Virus record (IMG/VR): IMGVR_UViG_3300037065_000049
Span: 1 to 28,385 of that record
DNA from: a virus
Direction: 5' to 3' (one strand)
Length of the DNA: 28,385 nucleotides
Shown one piece after another: positions 7,097 to 14,861 of the stretch; position 1 is the stretch's first letter; each line of letters begins with the position of its first letter. The translations under genes and the position numbers were made by a program. The notes under the pieces were generated by a model. That model was not told the origin of the DNA, ran no database searches, and saw only the letters and a program-made list of their open reading frames with translations.

Positions 7097-8416
7097 ATGT
7101 CCGAAGTTGCTACGAAAGAAGAGCTCGACGGCCTCGTCAAGACCGTCAAGGACGCGACCGACGCGCTGAAGAACGCGCACGCCGCGGACAAAGAGAACAT
7201 CAAGACCTTGGTCGAAGAGACCATCAAGTCCGTCCTCGCCAGCGACCCCCGCGTCACCCAGTCCCGCAAGGTGTTGTTCGCGGACAACGCGCCCACCGAG
7301 ATGGACGAGGTGATGGAGTCGGCGCCCGAGGAGGCCAAGAAGGCCCTCGACAACTGCTTCATCCTGTCCAAGGTCCTGGGCAAGCCCGTCCAGCACCTCA
7401 AGTCCTGGCGGAAGTTCGGCACCAAGTTCGCCGACTTCAAGAAGGCGCTCGACACCTCCGCCTCCGGCGGCGGCACCGAGTGGATCCCCACCGACTTCAC
7501 CGGTCGGCTCTGGGAGCTGGTCCGGGTGCAGGGCTCCGTCGTGCCCTTGTTCCCGATGATCCAGATGCCCACCCAGGTCTACACCCCGCCCATCCAGCTC
7601 GGCCGCGTGGTTTCCTACATGCACAACGAGCAAACGGCGGACACCGGCCAGACGAAGATGCCCGTGGGCGACGGCAACACGCTCTCCGGGAAGATCACGC
7701 TGACCTCCAAGGGCCACAGCGCCCGCGTGCTGACCTCCAAGGAACAGGAAGAGGACTCCATCGTCCCCATCCTCCCCTGGCTCCAGCAGCAGGTGGTCAT
7801 GGCACTGGCCGAAGGCCGCGAGGACGCCATCATCAACGGCGACACCGCCGGATCCCAGGACTCGGACGACACCAACGCCGCGGGGCATAACCGGATGTGG
7901 AACGGGCTCCGCTACCTGGCGCTCAACAACAGCTTGTCCTACGACCTGGCCACGCTGACGCTGTCCAACATCCGCGCCAACCTCCGGGCCAACATGCTGA
8001 AGTACGGCGTGCTGCCCCAGAACCTGGCGCTGATCTGCGACCTGCGCACCTACATCAAGCTCGTCGACCTCGACGCGGTGACAACGATGGAGAAGTTCGG
8101 GCCGATGGCCACGGTGCTGCGCGGCCAGTTGGGCGTCCTGGACGGTATCCCCGTCATCGTTTCCGAGTGGGCGCGGAGCGGCCTCAACGCCTCCGGCGTC
8201 TACGACGGCGTGACCACCACGAAGGGCAGCCTCCTGCTCGTGTACCGGAACGGCTACGTGTTCGGCGAACGCCGGACCGCGACCGTCCAGGTCCTGCGGG
8301 AGCTCTACGCCGAGTCCGACCAGGACGCGGTGATCACGAAGGAGCGCGTCGCGTTCTCGCCGACGCACCCCATCGCGTCGAACCCGACGGTCACCATCGG
8401 CTACAACATCGGCTGA
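7097..8416 (+). CDS. Major capsid protein, HK97 fold
   Basis: A 439-residue shell protein. The ATG at 7097 follows a GAAAGAGAG ribosome site; the longer frame upstream is a shadow of the protease. Residues ~1-60 are charged and helical, like the HK97 delta (scaffolding) domain removed by the protease. The body is typical of the Phage_capsid family: GGGTEWIPTDFTGRLWELVR, then the strand-rich SYMHNEQTADTGQTKMPVG region, ALAEGREDAIINGD, and a late LGVLDGIPVIVSE followed by GSLLLVYRNGYVFGERR. The gene is followed by a GC-rich hairpin. As the most abundant virion protein it is the best marker for placing this phage. Confidence 0.94.
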   Translation: MSEVATKEELDGLVKTVKDATDALKNAHAADKENIKTLVEETIKSVLASDPRVTQSRKVLFADNAPTEMDEVMESAPEEAKKALDNCFILSKVLGKPVQHLKSWRKFGTKFADFKKALDTSASGGGTEWIPTDFTGRLWELVRVQGSVVPLFPMIQMPTQVYTPPIQLGRVVSYMHNEQTADTGQTKMPVGDGNTLSGKITLTSKGHSARVLTSKEQEEDSIVPILPWLQQQVVMALAEGREDAIINGDTAGSQDSDDTNAAGHNRMWNGLRYLALNNSLSYDLATLTLSNIRANLRANMLKYGVLPQNLALICDLRTYIKLVDLDAVTTMEKFGPMATVLRGQLGVLDGIPVIVSEWARSGLNASGVYDGVTTTKGSLLLVYRNGYVFGERRTATVQVLRELYAESDQDAVITKERVAFSPTHPIASNPTVTIGYNIG

Positions 8417-8431
8417 TCCCGTCGTTCAGTT

Positions 8432-8459
8432 GGGGGGAGGGGGACTCGCCTCTCCCCCC
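8432..8459 (+). terminator. GC hairpin between capsid gene and next gene, possible attenuator
   Basis: Arms 8432-8439 and 8452-8459 are perfectly complementary over eight bases, around a 12-base loop, starting 16 bases after the capsid stop. There is no T-tract. A hairpin here could stabilise the capsid message or reduce read-through into the connector genes, giving extra capsid protein relative to downstream products. Confidence 0.5.
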
Positions 8460-8483
8460 TGCGGAACGATGGAGGGCAGCACC

Positions 8484-8828
8484 ATGCAGAAGACGAGTCT
8501 GAAGTACGTCGGGCCCAGGCCCTACAAGTCCACAGACCACGTCACCGGCGAGACCGTCTCGGTCGCGGCTGGCGACGTCGTGGCCCTTTCCAACGAGAAA
8601 GCGTCCCAGGTCCTCCGCGACTTCCCCGCCAACTGGCAACCCTTCGGACCCCTTTCCAGCATCGCCCCCGCGACGCCTCCGGCGCAGACCGCCCACGCGC
8701 CCATCGTCTCGCCCGAGGCCCCCGTCGTCCCGCCGGCGCCGCCTTCCGTCCCGGCCGCGCCCACGCCCGCCCCCGCCCCCGCGCGCGCACCTAAACCCGC
8801 GCCCCGCAAGAAGCCGGGCCGCCGATGA
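8484..8828 (+). CDS. Small head protein with Pro/Ala-rich tail, function unknown
   Basis: A 114-residue protein. The ATG at 8484 is preferred because GGAGGG lies just upstream at good spacing; an ATG at 8469 is the alternative. The first ~55 residues form a compact region with the pattern GETVSVAAGDVVALSNEKAS followed by VLRDFPANW, reminiscent of short proteins often encoded between capsid and connector genes. The remainder is almost entirely Pro, Ala and Val, ending in a basic Lys/Arg tail, so it is likely disordered. It ends in an ATGA overlap with the connector gene. Possible roles are a head fibre or a capsid-associated accessory; neither is shown by the sequence. Confidence 0.72.
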   Translation: MQKTSLKYVGPRPYKSTDHVTGETVSVAAGDVVALSNEKASQVLRDFPANWQPFGPLSSIAPATPPAQTAHAPIVSPEAPVVPPAPPSVPAAPTPAPAPARAPKPAPRKKPGRR

Positions 8829-9439
8829 GCCTCGACACCGCCGTCGCCCTGGTGGCCGTCGCCGACGCGCGCACGGTCCTGAAGATCGCCGGGTCCAGCG
8901 AGGACACCGTCCTGGCCGACCTCATCAACCGGGCCTCCGCCTTGGCCTCCAAGTACGCCGGGCGGCAACTCGTCTCCACGCAGCGCACCGAGTACTACGA
9001 CGGCGACGGGGACCGTCAACTCATCTTGAACCACCGCCCCGTCACGGCGGTCGCCTCGGTCTACATAGACGGGCTCCGCACCTTCGGCGCGGACACTTTG
9101 GTGGACAGCGCGGCGGACCTCATCACGGACGGCGCGGCCGGGATCCTCGAGCTCTGGAACAACGGCGGGTCCTTCACCAAGGGGAGGGCCAACGTCAAGG
9201 TGACCTACACCGCGGGCTACGTCGCCGGGTCCACCGTGCCCCACGACCTCGAGGAAGCGGTGCTGCTGATCGTGCAGCACCACTACAAGCGCATCTACCA
9301 GGACGGCCGGATCGGCCTGCAGTCCGAGACCCTGGACGACCGCACGCTCACCTACTCCCAGGACGCCATCCCGCCCAAGGCCAAGATGATCCTGGAACGC
9401 TACCGCGACGTCCTGTCGCCCGGGGGCGGCCATGCTTGA
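8825..9439 (+). CDS. Head-tail connector, gp6-like
   Basis: A 204-residue protein placed where head-completion connectors normally lie, right after the capsid block. The N-terminal helices (LADLINRASALASKYAGRQL), the strand-rich RTEYYDGDGDRQLILNHRPV and the VKVTYTAGYV motif followed by a helical HDLEEAVLLIVQHHYK are typical of gp6/gp15-like connector proteins, which form a ring under the portal. It starts in an ATGA overlap with the preceding gene and overlaps the next by eight bases. Confidence 0.85.
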   Translation: MSLDTAVALVAVADARTVLKIAGSSEDTVLADLINRASALASKYAGRQLVSTQRTEYYDGDGDRQLILNHRPVTAVASVYIDGLRTFGADTLVDSAADLITDGAAGILELWNNGGSFTKGRANVKVTYTAGYVAGSTVPHDLEEAVLLIVQHHYKRIYQDGRIGLQSETLDDRTLTYSQDAIPPKAKMILERYRDVLSPGGGHA

Positions 9440-10001
9440 GATGCAGATCGACGGCGTCGCCAATCTCGCCAAGACGGGCCAGGACCTGGTGCAGGCGCGG
9501 GACCGCGTGCGGGAGCTGCTGTCCAAGGCCTCCCAGGACTTCGCCAACGACGCGACGACCACCATCAAGGAGAAGTTCCTCTCCGGCGGCCAGGACCACC
9601 TGAAGGTGCGGACGGGCCGGCTCCGCACCAGCATCCGATACCTCCTGGCCGAGCAGCCGACCGAGATCACCGTCACCTTCGGGTCGGACGTCCCCTACGC
9701 GGCCATCCACGAGTTCGGCGGCCGCACCCCGGCCCACGACATCCGGCCCAAGCGCCGGCGGTTCCTCCGCTTCGTGAGCCCCAACTTTTCCGGCACGGTG
9801 CGCCGCACCAAGTCCGGCAAGCTGGCCCGGCGCCAGGCCGAGGGCGCGGTCGTCTTCGCCCAGGTGGTCCACCACCCCGGCTCCCTCATTCCGCCCCGCC
9901 CGTTCCTGGGGCCCGGCGTGGCCGAGAACCTGCCGCGGCTGGAGAAGACCATCGGGGACGTCCTGGAACGCGCCGTCTCCGGGGCGTGGCATGGCGAGTA
10001 A
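9432..10001 (+). CDS. HK97 gp10-like tail completion / virion morphogenesis protein
   Basis: A 189-residue protein. The central part VRTGRLRTSIRY, then VTFGSDVPYAAIHEFGG and the C-terminal PRPFLGPG are hallmark elements of the HK97 gp10/minor tail and phage virion morphogenesis (Mu gpG-like) families. These proteins act at the head-tail junction. Compared with gp10 it carries an extra basic insert around residues 98-140 (RPKRRRFLRF through LARRQAEG). It overlaps its upstream neighbour by eight bases and its downstream neighbour by eleven. Confidence 0.85.
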   Translation: MLEMQIDGVANLAKTGQDLVQARDRVRELLSKASQDFANDATTTIKEKFLSGGQDHLKVRTGRLRTSIRYLLAEQPTEITVTFGSDVPYAAIHEFGGRTPAHDIRPKRRRFLRFVSPNFSGTVRRTKSGKLARRQAEGAVVFAQVVHHPGSLIPPRPFLGPGVAENLPRLEKTIGDVLERAVSGAWHGE

Positions 10002-10443
10002 GCGCGCCACCCTCCTGGCCTATTTGCGGGACACCGTCCTGGCCCAGATCGCCACCGGGAGCGGCTACAACTTCACCGTCGGGTCCGTGAAGCGCGGGGT
10101 CTACGAGATCGACGCGCTGCCCCAGTCGGCGCTGCCAGCGATCTGCATCGCCCGCACGATGGAGGACCGGAGCAACCTGACCGGGAACCAGTTCATCGGA
10201 CGGCTCGAGGTCGTCCTGCTCGGCTACGTCAAGAGCGCCACCGGCGTCACGGGCACGATGGACGAGGTGGAGAAGTTCGTCGAGGACATCACCAAGGCCC
10301 TCGAGCAGGACCGCCTGCAGGGCGACCACGTCAAGTGGACCGAGGTCAAGCGCGTGGTGACCAGCGACGGCGACACCGACGACCTCGGCGTGTGCGCGAT
10401 CACCGTCGAGTTCCAATACGTCAGCGAAGGGGTGAGCCCGTGA
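9991..10443 (+). CDS. Tail terminator-like protein candidate
   Basis: A 150-residue protein that follows the gp10-like gene and precedes the tail tube gene, the slot of the tail terminator (gpU/gp17-like), which caps the tail tube and joins it to the head. The sequence shows an N-terminal helix (KRATLLAYLRDTVLAQI), several beta strands and a C-terminal strand VCAITVEFQYVSEG, consistent with that small alpha/beta fold. No diagnostic motif is visible, so the assignment rests on order, size and predicted fold. Confidence 0.7.
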   Translation: MASKRATLLAYLRDTVLAQIATGSGYNFTVGSVKRGVYEIDALPQSALPAICIARTMEDRSNLTGNQFIGRLEVVLLGYVKSATGVTGTMDEVEKFVEDITKALEQDRLQGDHVKWTEVKRVVTSDGDTDDLGVCAITVEFQYVSEGVSP

Positions 10444-10670
10444 GCCAGAAGAAGGTCAAAGACAAGATGGTGCGACCCGGCGACTTCGCCGACAAAGGGC
10501 TCGGCCTCTCGGCCGCGCGGGACGAGTCCGCGCTCGAGCTGATCTGCGTCCAGGAATGCGTGATCCCCGGCGCCGGGCGGTTCCTCGCTGGCGCCAGCAT
10601 CACCGACCCCGTCGTCATCGCGAAGCTTTTAGGCAGTCCGTGTTTTAAGCCAGCCCAGGAGGTTGAATAA
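10440..10670 (+). CDS. Short hypothetical protein before the tail tube gene
   Basis: A 76-residue protein read from the GTG at 10440, which overlaps the previous stop as GTGA and has an AAGGGG ribosome-like site upstream. It is acidic to neutral with two cysteines (ICVQEC) and a Gly/Ala-rich middle (GAGRFLAGASITDP). The last residues sit directly before an AGGAGG site for the tube gene. Nothing identifies its function; a tail assembly accessory is a positional guess. Confidence 0.6.
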   Translation: MSQKKVKDKMVRPGDFADKGLGLSAARDESALELICVQECVIPGAGRFLAGASITDPVVIAKLLGSPCFKPAQEVE

Positions 10671-10672
10671 CC

Positions 10673-11968
10673 ATGTCTCTCTACGGAAAACAACAGTTTC
10701 AATTCGGGCTCGCGCTCGAAAGCGTGCGCGGCACCGCGGAGGCATCGCCGGTCAAGTGGTACCCGGCGATGGACCCCGAGATCAAATACGCCCCCGCCCT
10801 CCTCGAGGACAACGGCCTACGCGGCGTCCGCGCGGACTTCGCGCCCGTCGCCGGCCGCAAGCTCGGCACCGGCAAGGTGAAGTTCATCCTGGACCCACAG
10901 ATGATCGGCGAGTTCATGTACTCCCTGATGGGCGGCGTCGCCAGCGCGGAGTCGTCCGTGGTCCTGATCGACAGCACCAACAACAAGCTGGACTTCAACA
11001 TTGGCGCCAGCCAGCTGACGGCCACCATCGCCAGCGCGTCCTACCCCATCGGCCTGACCCAGGCCGGGGCCGGGACGCTCTGCAAGGCGATCTACGACGC
11101 CATCGTCGCGGCCGAGGCCGTCGGCACCTACACGGTGACCTACAGCCGGTCCACGAAGAAGTTCACAATCACCCGGAGCGCCGGGACGCTCAACCTGCTG
11201 TGGAACACCGGGACCAACACGGCGACCAGCATCGCGGCGACCATCGGGTTCTCCACCGCGGCCAACAGCACGGGCGCGACCTCCTACACCGGGGGCACGT
11301 CCGTCGAGTACGCCTTCGCCCACACGTTCTCCCTGGGCACCGGGGTGCAGCCGCCGTCCTACACGTTCTTCCTCAACTGGGGCATCGACGTGAAGGTCTA
11401 CAAGCGGTCCTGCGTCCAGGCCGTGAATCTGTCCGGCCCGGTCGACAACCTGATCCAGGTCGAGGTCGACTTCCTGTTCGAGTCGGAGGCGGCCAGCGGC
11501 AGCATCGGGTCGCCGTCCTTCCCGACGCAGCGGTACCTCTCGTTCCAGCACACGACCTACAAGATCGCCGGCTCGACGAACCAGGACGTCAAGGCGTGGA
11601 CGCTCAAGCTGTCGAACCAGGCCAAGCACCGCCTCACCCTGGCCCAGGTCCAGCCCGCCCAGGACATCGTGGCGCCCGAGCCGTTCATGGTCGAGGGCAC
11701 GCTCGACATCGACTTCCAGGCGGAGACGGAGCGGGCCAAGATGCTGGCCATGACGTCCTCCGTGCAGCGGATCCTGGTCGAGGGGTCCACCATCGGCAAC
11801 GGCGTGAAGTACGCCGTGGACCTCCCGGTCACCGACGCCCGATACGCCGAGTTCCCCTTCGGCTACGAGAACAACCTGCTGGCGGCCAAGGTGAACTACA
11901 AGGGCTACCACGACGGCACGTCCATCATCCTGCCGGTGGTGACCAACCAGGTCGTCGCCTACGCCTGA
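10673..11968 (+). CDS. Major tail tube protein with an inserted beta domain
   Basis: A 431-residue protein, started at an ATG two bases after the previous stop and preceded by AGGAGG. The N terminus GKQQFQFGLALESVRGTAEA and the strand-rich ALLEDNGLRGVRADFAPVAGRK are typical of siphovirus tube proteins, as is the C-terminal part with VEGTLDIDFQAETERAKML. Residues ~105-205 look like a separate insertion: they read YTVTYSRSTKKFTITRSAG, LLWNTGTNTATSIAATIGF and a closing TSYTGG. This pattern is familiar from other phage tail and baseplate proteins. Tube proteins stack as hexamers around the tape measure; inserted domains usually project from the tail surface. Confidence 0.88.
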   Translation: MSLYGKQQFQFGLALESVRGTAEASPVKWYPAMDPEIKYAPALLEDNGLRGVRADFAPVAGRKLGTGKVKFILDPQMIGEFMYSLMGGVASAESSVVLIDSTNNKLDFNIGASQLTATIASASYPIGLTQAGAGTLCKAIYDAIVAAEAVGTYTVTYSRSTKKFTITRSAGTLNLLWNTGTNTATSIAATIGFSTAANSTGATSYTGGTSVEYAFAHTFSLGTGVQPPSYTFFLNWGIDVKVYKRSCVQAVNLSGPVDNLIQVEVDFLFESEAASGSIGSPSFPTQRYLSFQHTTYKIAGSTNQDVKAWTLKLSNQAKHRLTLAQVQPAQDIVAPEPFMVEGTLDIDFQAETERAKMLAMTSSVQRILVEGSTIGNGVKYAVDLPVTDARYAEFPFGYENNLLAAKVNYKGYHDGTSIILPVVTNQVVAYA

Positions 11969-12177
11969 TGGACCTCGCGGGGGAGATCATGCGCACCACG
12001 CCCGCGGACGGCGCGCACCTGGCCGAGATGGCCTTGTGCGGCGTCCCGGCGGACGTGCGCCGCTACACCTTCTACGCCGCCTGGCGGGGGATCGTCGCTG
12101 ACCGGACGGTCCCCCGCCGGCGCCGCGCCCCGCTGTTCCGCGCCCTTGTGGAGGCCGTAGAGATCGAGGTGGGCTGA
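11968..12177 (+). CDS. Small protein between tail tube and tape measure, tail chaperone candidate
   Basis: A 69-residue protein whose ATG overlaps the tube gene's stop by one base (TGATG). It is mainly helical, with a basic patch VPRRRRAPLF and an acidic end VEAVEIEVG. Its slot is that of the tail assembly chaperone, but that function is usually encoded by two frames joined by a programmed slip, and no second frame or slippery heptamer is apparent. It may be a reduced chaperone. The gene ends one base before the tape measure start. Confidence 0.6.
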   Translation: MDLAGEIMRTTPADGAHLAEMALCGVPADVRRYTFYAAWRGIVADRTVPRRRRAPLFRALVEAVEIEVG

Positions 12178-12178
12178 C

Positions 12179-14083
12179 GTGGCCGACAAGGTCATCCAGC
12201 TTTCCGTCAAGGTCAACTCCGACACCGGGGCGCTCGAGGTCCTGGGCGCCAAGTTCCAGGGCGTCTCGGAAAAGGCCAAGCAGGCCCAGGGATCCTTCTC
12301 CGGGCTGAAGGGGGAGGCCGCCGGCCTCCTCAAGCAGTTCCTCCCGTTCGCCACCACCGGCGGCATCATCGCCTTCTTCTCCAACGCCGTCCTCAAGTCC
12401 AACGAGCACGCCGAGGCCATGCGCCGCCTGAAGGGCGACGTGGACGCGGCGGGCCTGTCCTTCGACAAGAACAAGGACCAGATCGTCCGGTGGTCCGAGG
12501 CCATCCAGGCCGCGACCCGGTTCGACAACGACCAGGCCATCTCCTCTCTCGAGCGGTTCGTCCGCGCCACCGGCAACCTCGCCACCGCCATGCGGGCGTC
12601 CAAGCTGGCGATGGACATCTCCGTCCAGACCGGGAAGAACCTGCAGGAGTCCGAGCAGCTCCTCATCGACCTGATCGCGGGCAACGAGCGCGGGCTCAAG
12701 ATGGCCAACAAGGAACTGGGCGCCTTCACCGGCGGGGCCCGGACCGCCCAGTCGGCCATCGACAACCTCCAGCGCACCTTGGGCGGCGCGGCGGAGAAGG
12801 AGCAGTCCTTCACCAAGGAGGCCAGCCAGACCAAGGCCGCCTTCGACGACTTCTCCCGGACCATCGGCGACGCCCTCGGGCCGGCCGTGGCCTTCGTCAT
12901 GCGGCAGTTCACCAACCTCCTGAAGGTGGTCGAGTCCCTGGGCTCGAGCATCGCCGGGGTCTTCGCCGCCATGTTCGAGGGGTTCAAGGGCTTCGCGGCC
13001 GGGATGCTGGCCGTGACCACCGGCCACTTCTCCCAGGCCAAGGTGATCGCGCTCGACACCGCCAAGAACATCGAGGGGGTGTTCCAGAAGACCTCCGAGG
13101 ACATGGACCACATCTGGGAGTCGCAGACCGACAAGCAGATAGCGGAGGCCTTGAAGGCCAGCAACGGCCGGATCGCCGTGAGCGTCCAGGGCGCCGAGGC
13201 CATGCACGACAAGCTGGCGGAGATCGAGGCCGAGATCCAGCAGAAGATGGCAGCGCTCGGCGAGGAGACCTTCGCCAAGAAGCGGCTCATGGACCAGGCC
13301 GAAATCGCGGCCGAGCGGGCCAAGATCGAGAAGGAGTTCAAGGACGAGGTCGACAAGAACGGCCGGATCGTGAAGGTCAACCAGGACCGGCAGAAGGCCC
13401 TGGACAAGCTCGGCCAGCTGGCGGTGAAGCAGGACCAGGAACGCACCCGCCAAGAGGTCAAGATCAAGACGCAGGGCGCGCTGGACATCGTCGACCTTTC
13501 CCTGCAGACCCTCAACATCCTCAACAGCATGGGCGACAATTCCACCAAGGCGGAGGTCGCTCGGGCCCGGGTGATCCTGGCCCTCGAGAAGGCCATCGCC
13601 ATCGGGCGGATCTGGACGGCGGCCAGCTCGGGCAACGTGGCCGTCGACGTGGGCATGAAGATCGCCGGCACAGCCCTCGTCGTGGCCCAGTTCGCGCAGC
13701 AGTCCAAAGCCATCGGCGAGGCGGCCAGCCGGGCCAACGCGGGCACGGGCTCCATCGGCGCCGGCGGGTCCGAGGACGCCGGCGGGCCGGGGTCCGGCGT
13801 CTCGGGGATCTCCGGCGGCGCGCCTGGCGTGGGCGGCGGGCCCGCAACGGAGGTAATCGGCGGCGGGTTCGGTGGCGGGGGCGGCGGCGGGGGAAGCGGG
13901 ACGACCGTCATCAACGTGGGCGGCGTCGTCGTCCAGTTCTCCGCGGACCACGTGGACCTCTCCGACATCGACGTGGTCGGGCAGAAGCTGGCCGAATACG
14001 TCCGCAGCGGCGTCGTGGGCGGCGTCGCGCTGGCGGTTGTCATGAAGAACGTCGGCGACCGCAACGCGGCCCGGGCGGTGTGA
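12179..14083 (+). CDS. Tail tape measure protein
   Basis: A 634-residue protein started at GTG one base after the preceding stop. Long helical stretches with heptad character (about residues 1-60 and 340-430) bracket a hydrophobic region (LLKQFLPFATTGGIIAFFS, and VFAAMFEGFKGFAAGMLAV) as in tape measure proteins. These set tail length, are threaded in the tail tube and can help DNA cross the membrane. The C-terminal ~110 residues are an unusually Gly-rich linker (GGGFGGGGGGGGSG) followed by a short strand-rich end. Using the rule of about 0.15 nm per residue, the tail would be roughly 95 nm, a short to medium siphovirus tail. Confidence 0.92.
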   Translation: MADKVIQLSVKVNSDTGALEVLGAKFQGVSEKAKQAQGSFSGLKGEAAGLLKQFLPFATTGGIIAFFSNAVLKSNEHAEAMRRLKGDVDAAGLSFDKNKDQIVRWSEAIQAATRFDNDQAISSLERFVRATGNLATAMRASKLAMDISVQTGKNLQESEQLLIDLIAGNERGLKMANKELGAFTGGARTAQSAIDNLQRTLGGAAEKEQSFTKEASQTKAAFDDFSRTIGDALGPAVAFVMRQFTNLLKVVESLGSSIAGVFAAMFEGFKGFAAGMLAVTTGHFSQAKVIALDTAKNIEGVFQKTSEDMDHIWESQTDKQIAEALKASNGRIAVSVQGAEAMHDKLAEIEAEIQQKMAALGEETFAKKRLMDQAEIAAERAKIEKEFKDEVDKNGRIVKVNQDRQKALDKLGQLAVKQDQERTRQEVKIKTQGALDIVDLSLQTLNILNSMGDNSTKAEVARARVILALEKAIAIGRIWTAASSGNVAVDVGMKIAGTALVVAQFAQQSKAIGEAASRANAGTGSIGAGGSEDAGGPGSGVSGISGGAPGVGGGPATEVIGGGFGGGGGGGGSGTTVINVGGVVVQFSADHVDLSDIDVVGQKLAEYVRSGVVGGVALAVVMKNVGDRNAARAV

Positions 14084-14084
14084 C

Positions 14085-14861
14085 GTGAGCTCCGAACCCC
14101 TCCTCTTCACCAAGAACTACGTCGACGACGAGGCCTTGGTCACCGTCTCCCACGGCGACGGGTCCAAGGGCTACCTGTTCGACCGAGACCAGGACTCCAA
14201 GTGGACGACCTCCGGCGCCAATAGCGACGCCACCGAGGTGTCCGTGGCCGTGGAGTTCTACGAGAGCGGCGTCGCCGTGAGCCGGACCATCGACCGGATC
14301 CTCCTCATCAACCACAACCTGAAGGACTGGCACCTGGACTACTGGGACGGCTCGGCCTGGGTCCTCCTCCTGACCGTGACGGCCGACGCGCTCGGGAACA
14401 CGCTCAAGACCCTCTCCAGCACCGCCACGACCAAGGTGCGCCTGCGCGCCACCGCGACGCAGATCGCGGACGCCGAGAAGTTCGTCGGGGAGATGGTCGT
14501 CTGCGCCCTCCTCGTGGATCCCGGACGCGACGTGGAGCCGGCCTACGCGCCACGGTGGCGGGAACTGACCGCCGAGCTGGTGATGGGCGAAGGCAGCCTG
14601 CACCGCGTCACGACGCGGTGGGCCCAGAACCGCGTCCAGCGGTATGAGGCCAGCGTCACCTTCAGCTTCCTCAACAGCGCCGCCCGCGACGCGCTCAAGG
14701 CCGTCCGGGACGACGCCGAGCCATTCCTGTGGTACCCAGAGTCCGTGACCCGTCCGGCAGAGATTTACCTGGTGTTCTGGTCCGCGCCCTGGGCCGAGAA
14801 GTACGTCTCGAGCTACAAGGGCGCCGGATCCCAGGTGACGATGGAAGTCCGGGAAGTCTGA
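14085..14861 (+). CDS. Distal tail protein candidate
   Basis: A 258-residue protein directly after the tape measure, started at GTG. The N-terminal half is strand-rich with Trp/Tyr-rich motifs (DWHLDYWDGSAWVLLL) like discoidin-type modules. The C-terminal half has an alternating pattern ending in YLVFWSAPWAEK and VTMEVREV. In siphoviruses this slot normally holds the distal tail (Dit-like) protein that joins tube to hub. The gene order supports that, while direct sequence evidence is limited. The stop overlaps the next start by one base (TGATG). Confidence 0.68.
   Translation: MSSEPLLFTKNYVDDEALVTVSHGDGSKGYLFDRDQDSKWTTSGANSDATEVSVAVEFYESGVAVSRTIDRILLINHNLKDWHLDYWDGSAWVLLLTVTADALGNTLKTLSSTATTKVRLRATATQIADAEKFVGEMVVCALLVDPGRDVEPAYAPRWRELTAELVMGEGSLHRVTTRWAQNRVQRYEASVTFSFLNSAARDALKAVRDDAEPFLWYPESVTRPAEIYLVFWSAPWAEKYVSSYKGAGSQVTMEVREV

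Noticed and set aside
11968-12177. Programmed frameshift producing a longer tail assembly chaperone
   Set aside because: No slippery heptamer and no open second frame between the small ORF and the tape measure start, which follows one base after its stop.
13740-13920. Low-complexity GGC-rich stretch considered as a DNA repeat or recombination site
   Set aside because: It encodes the Gly-rich linker of the tape measure protein in frame and shows no exact repeat unit.
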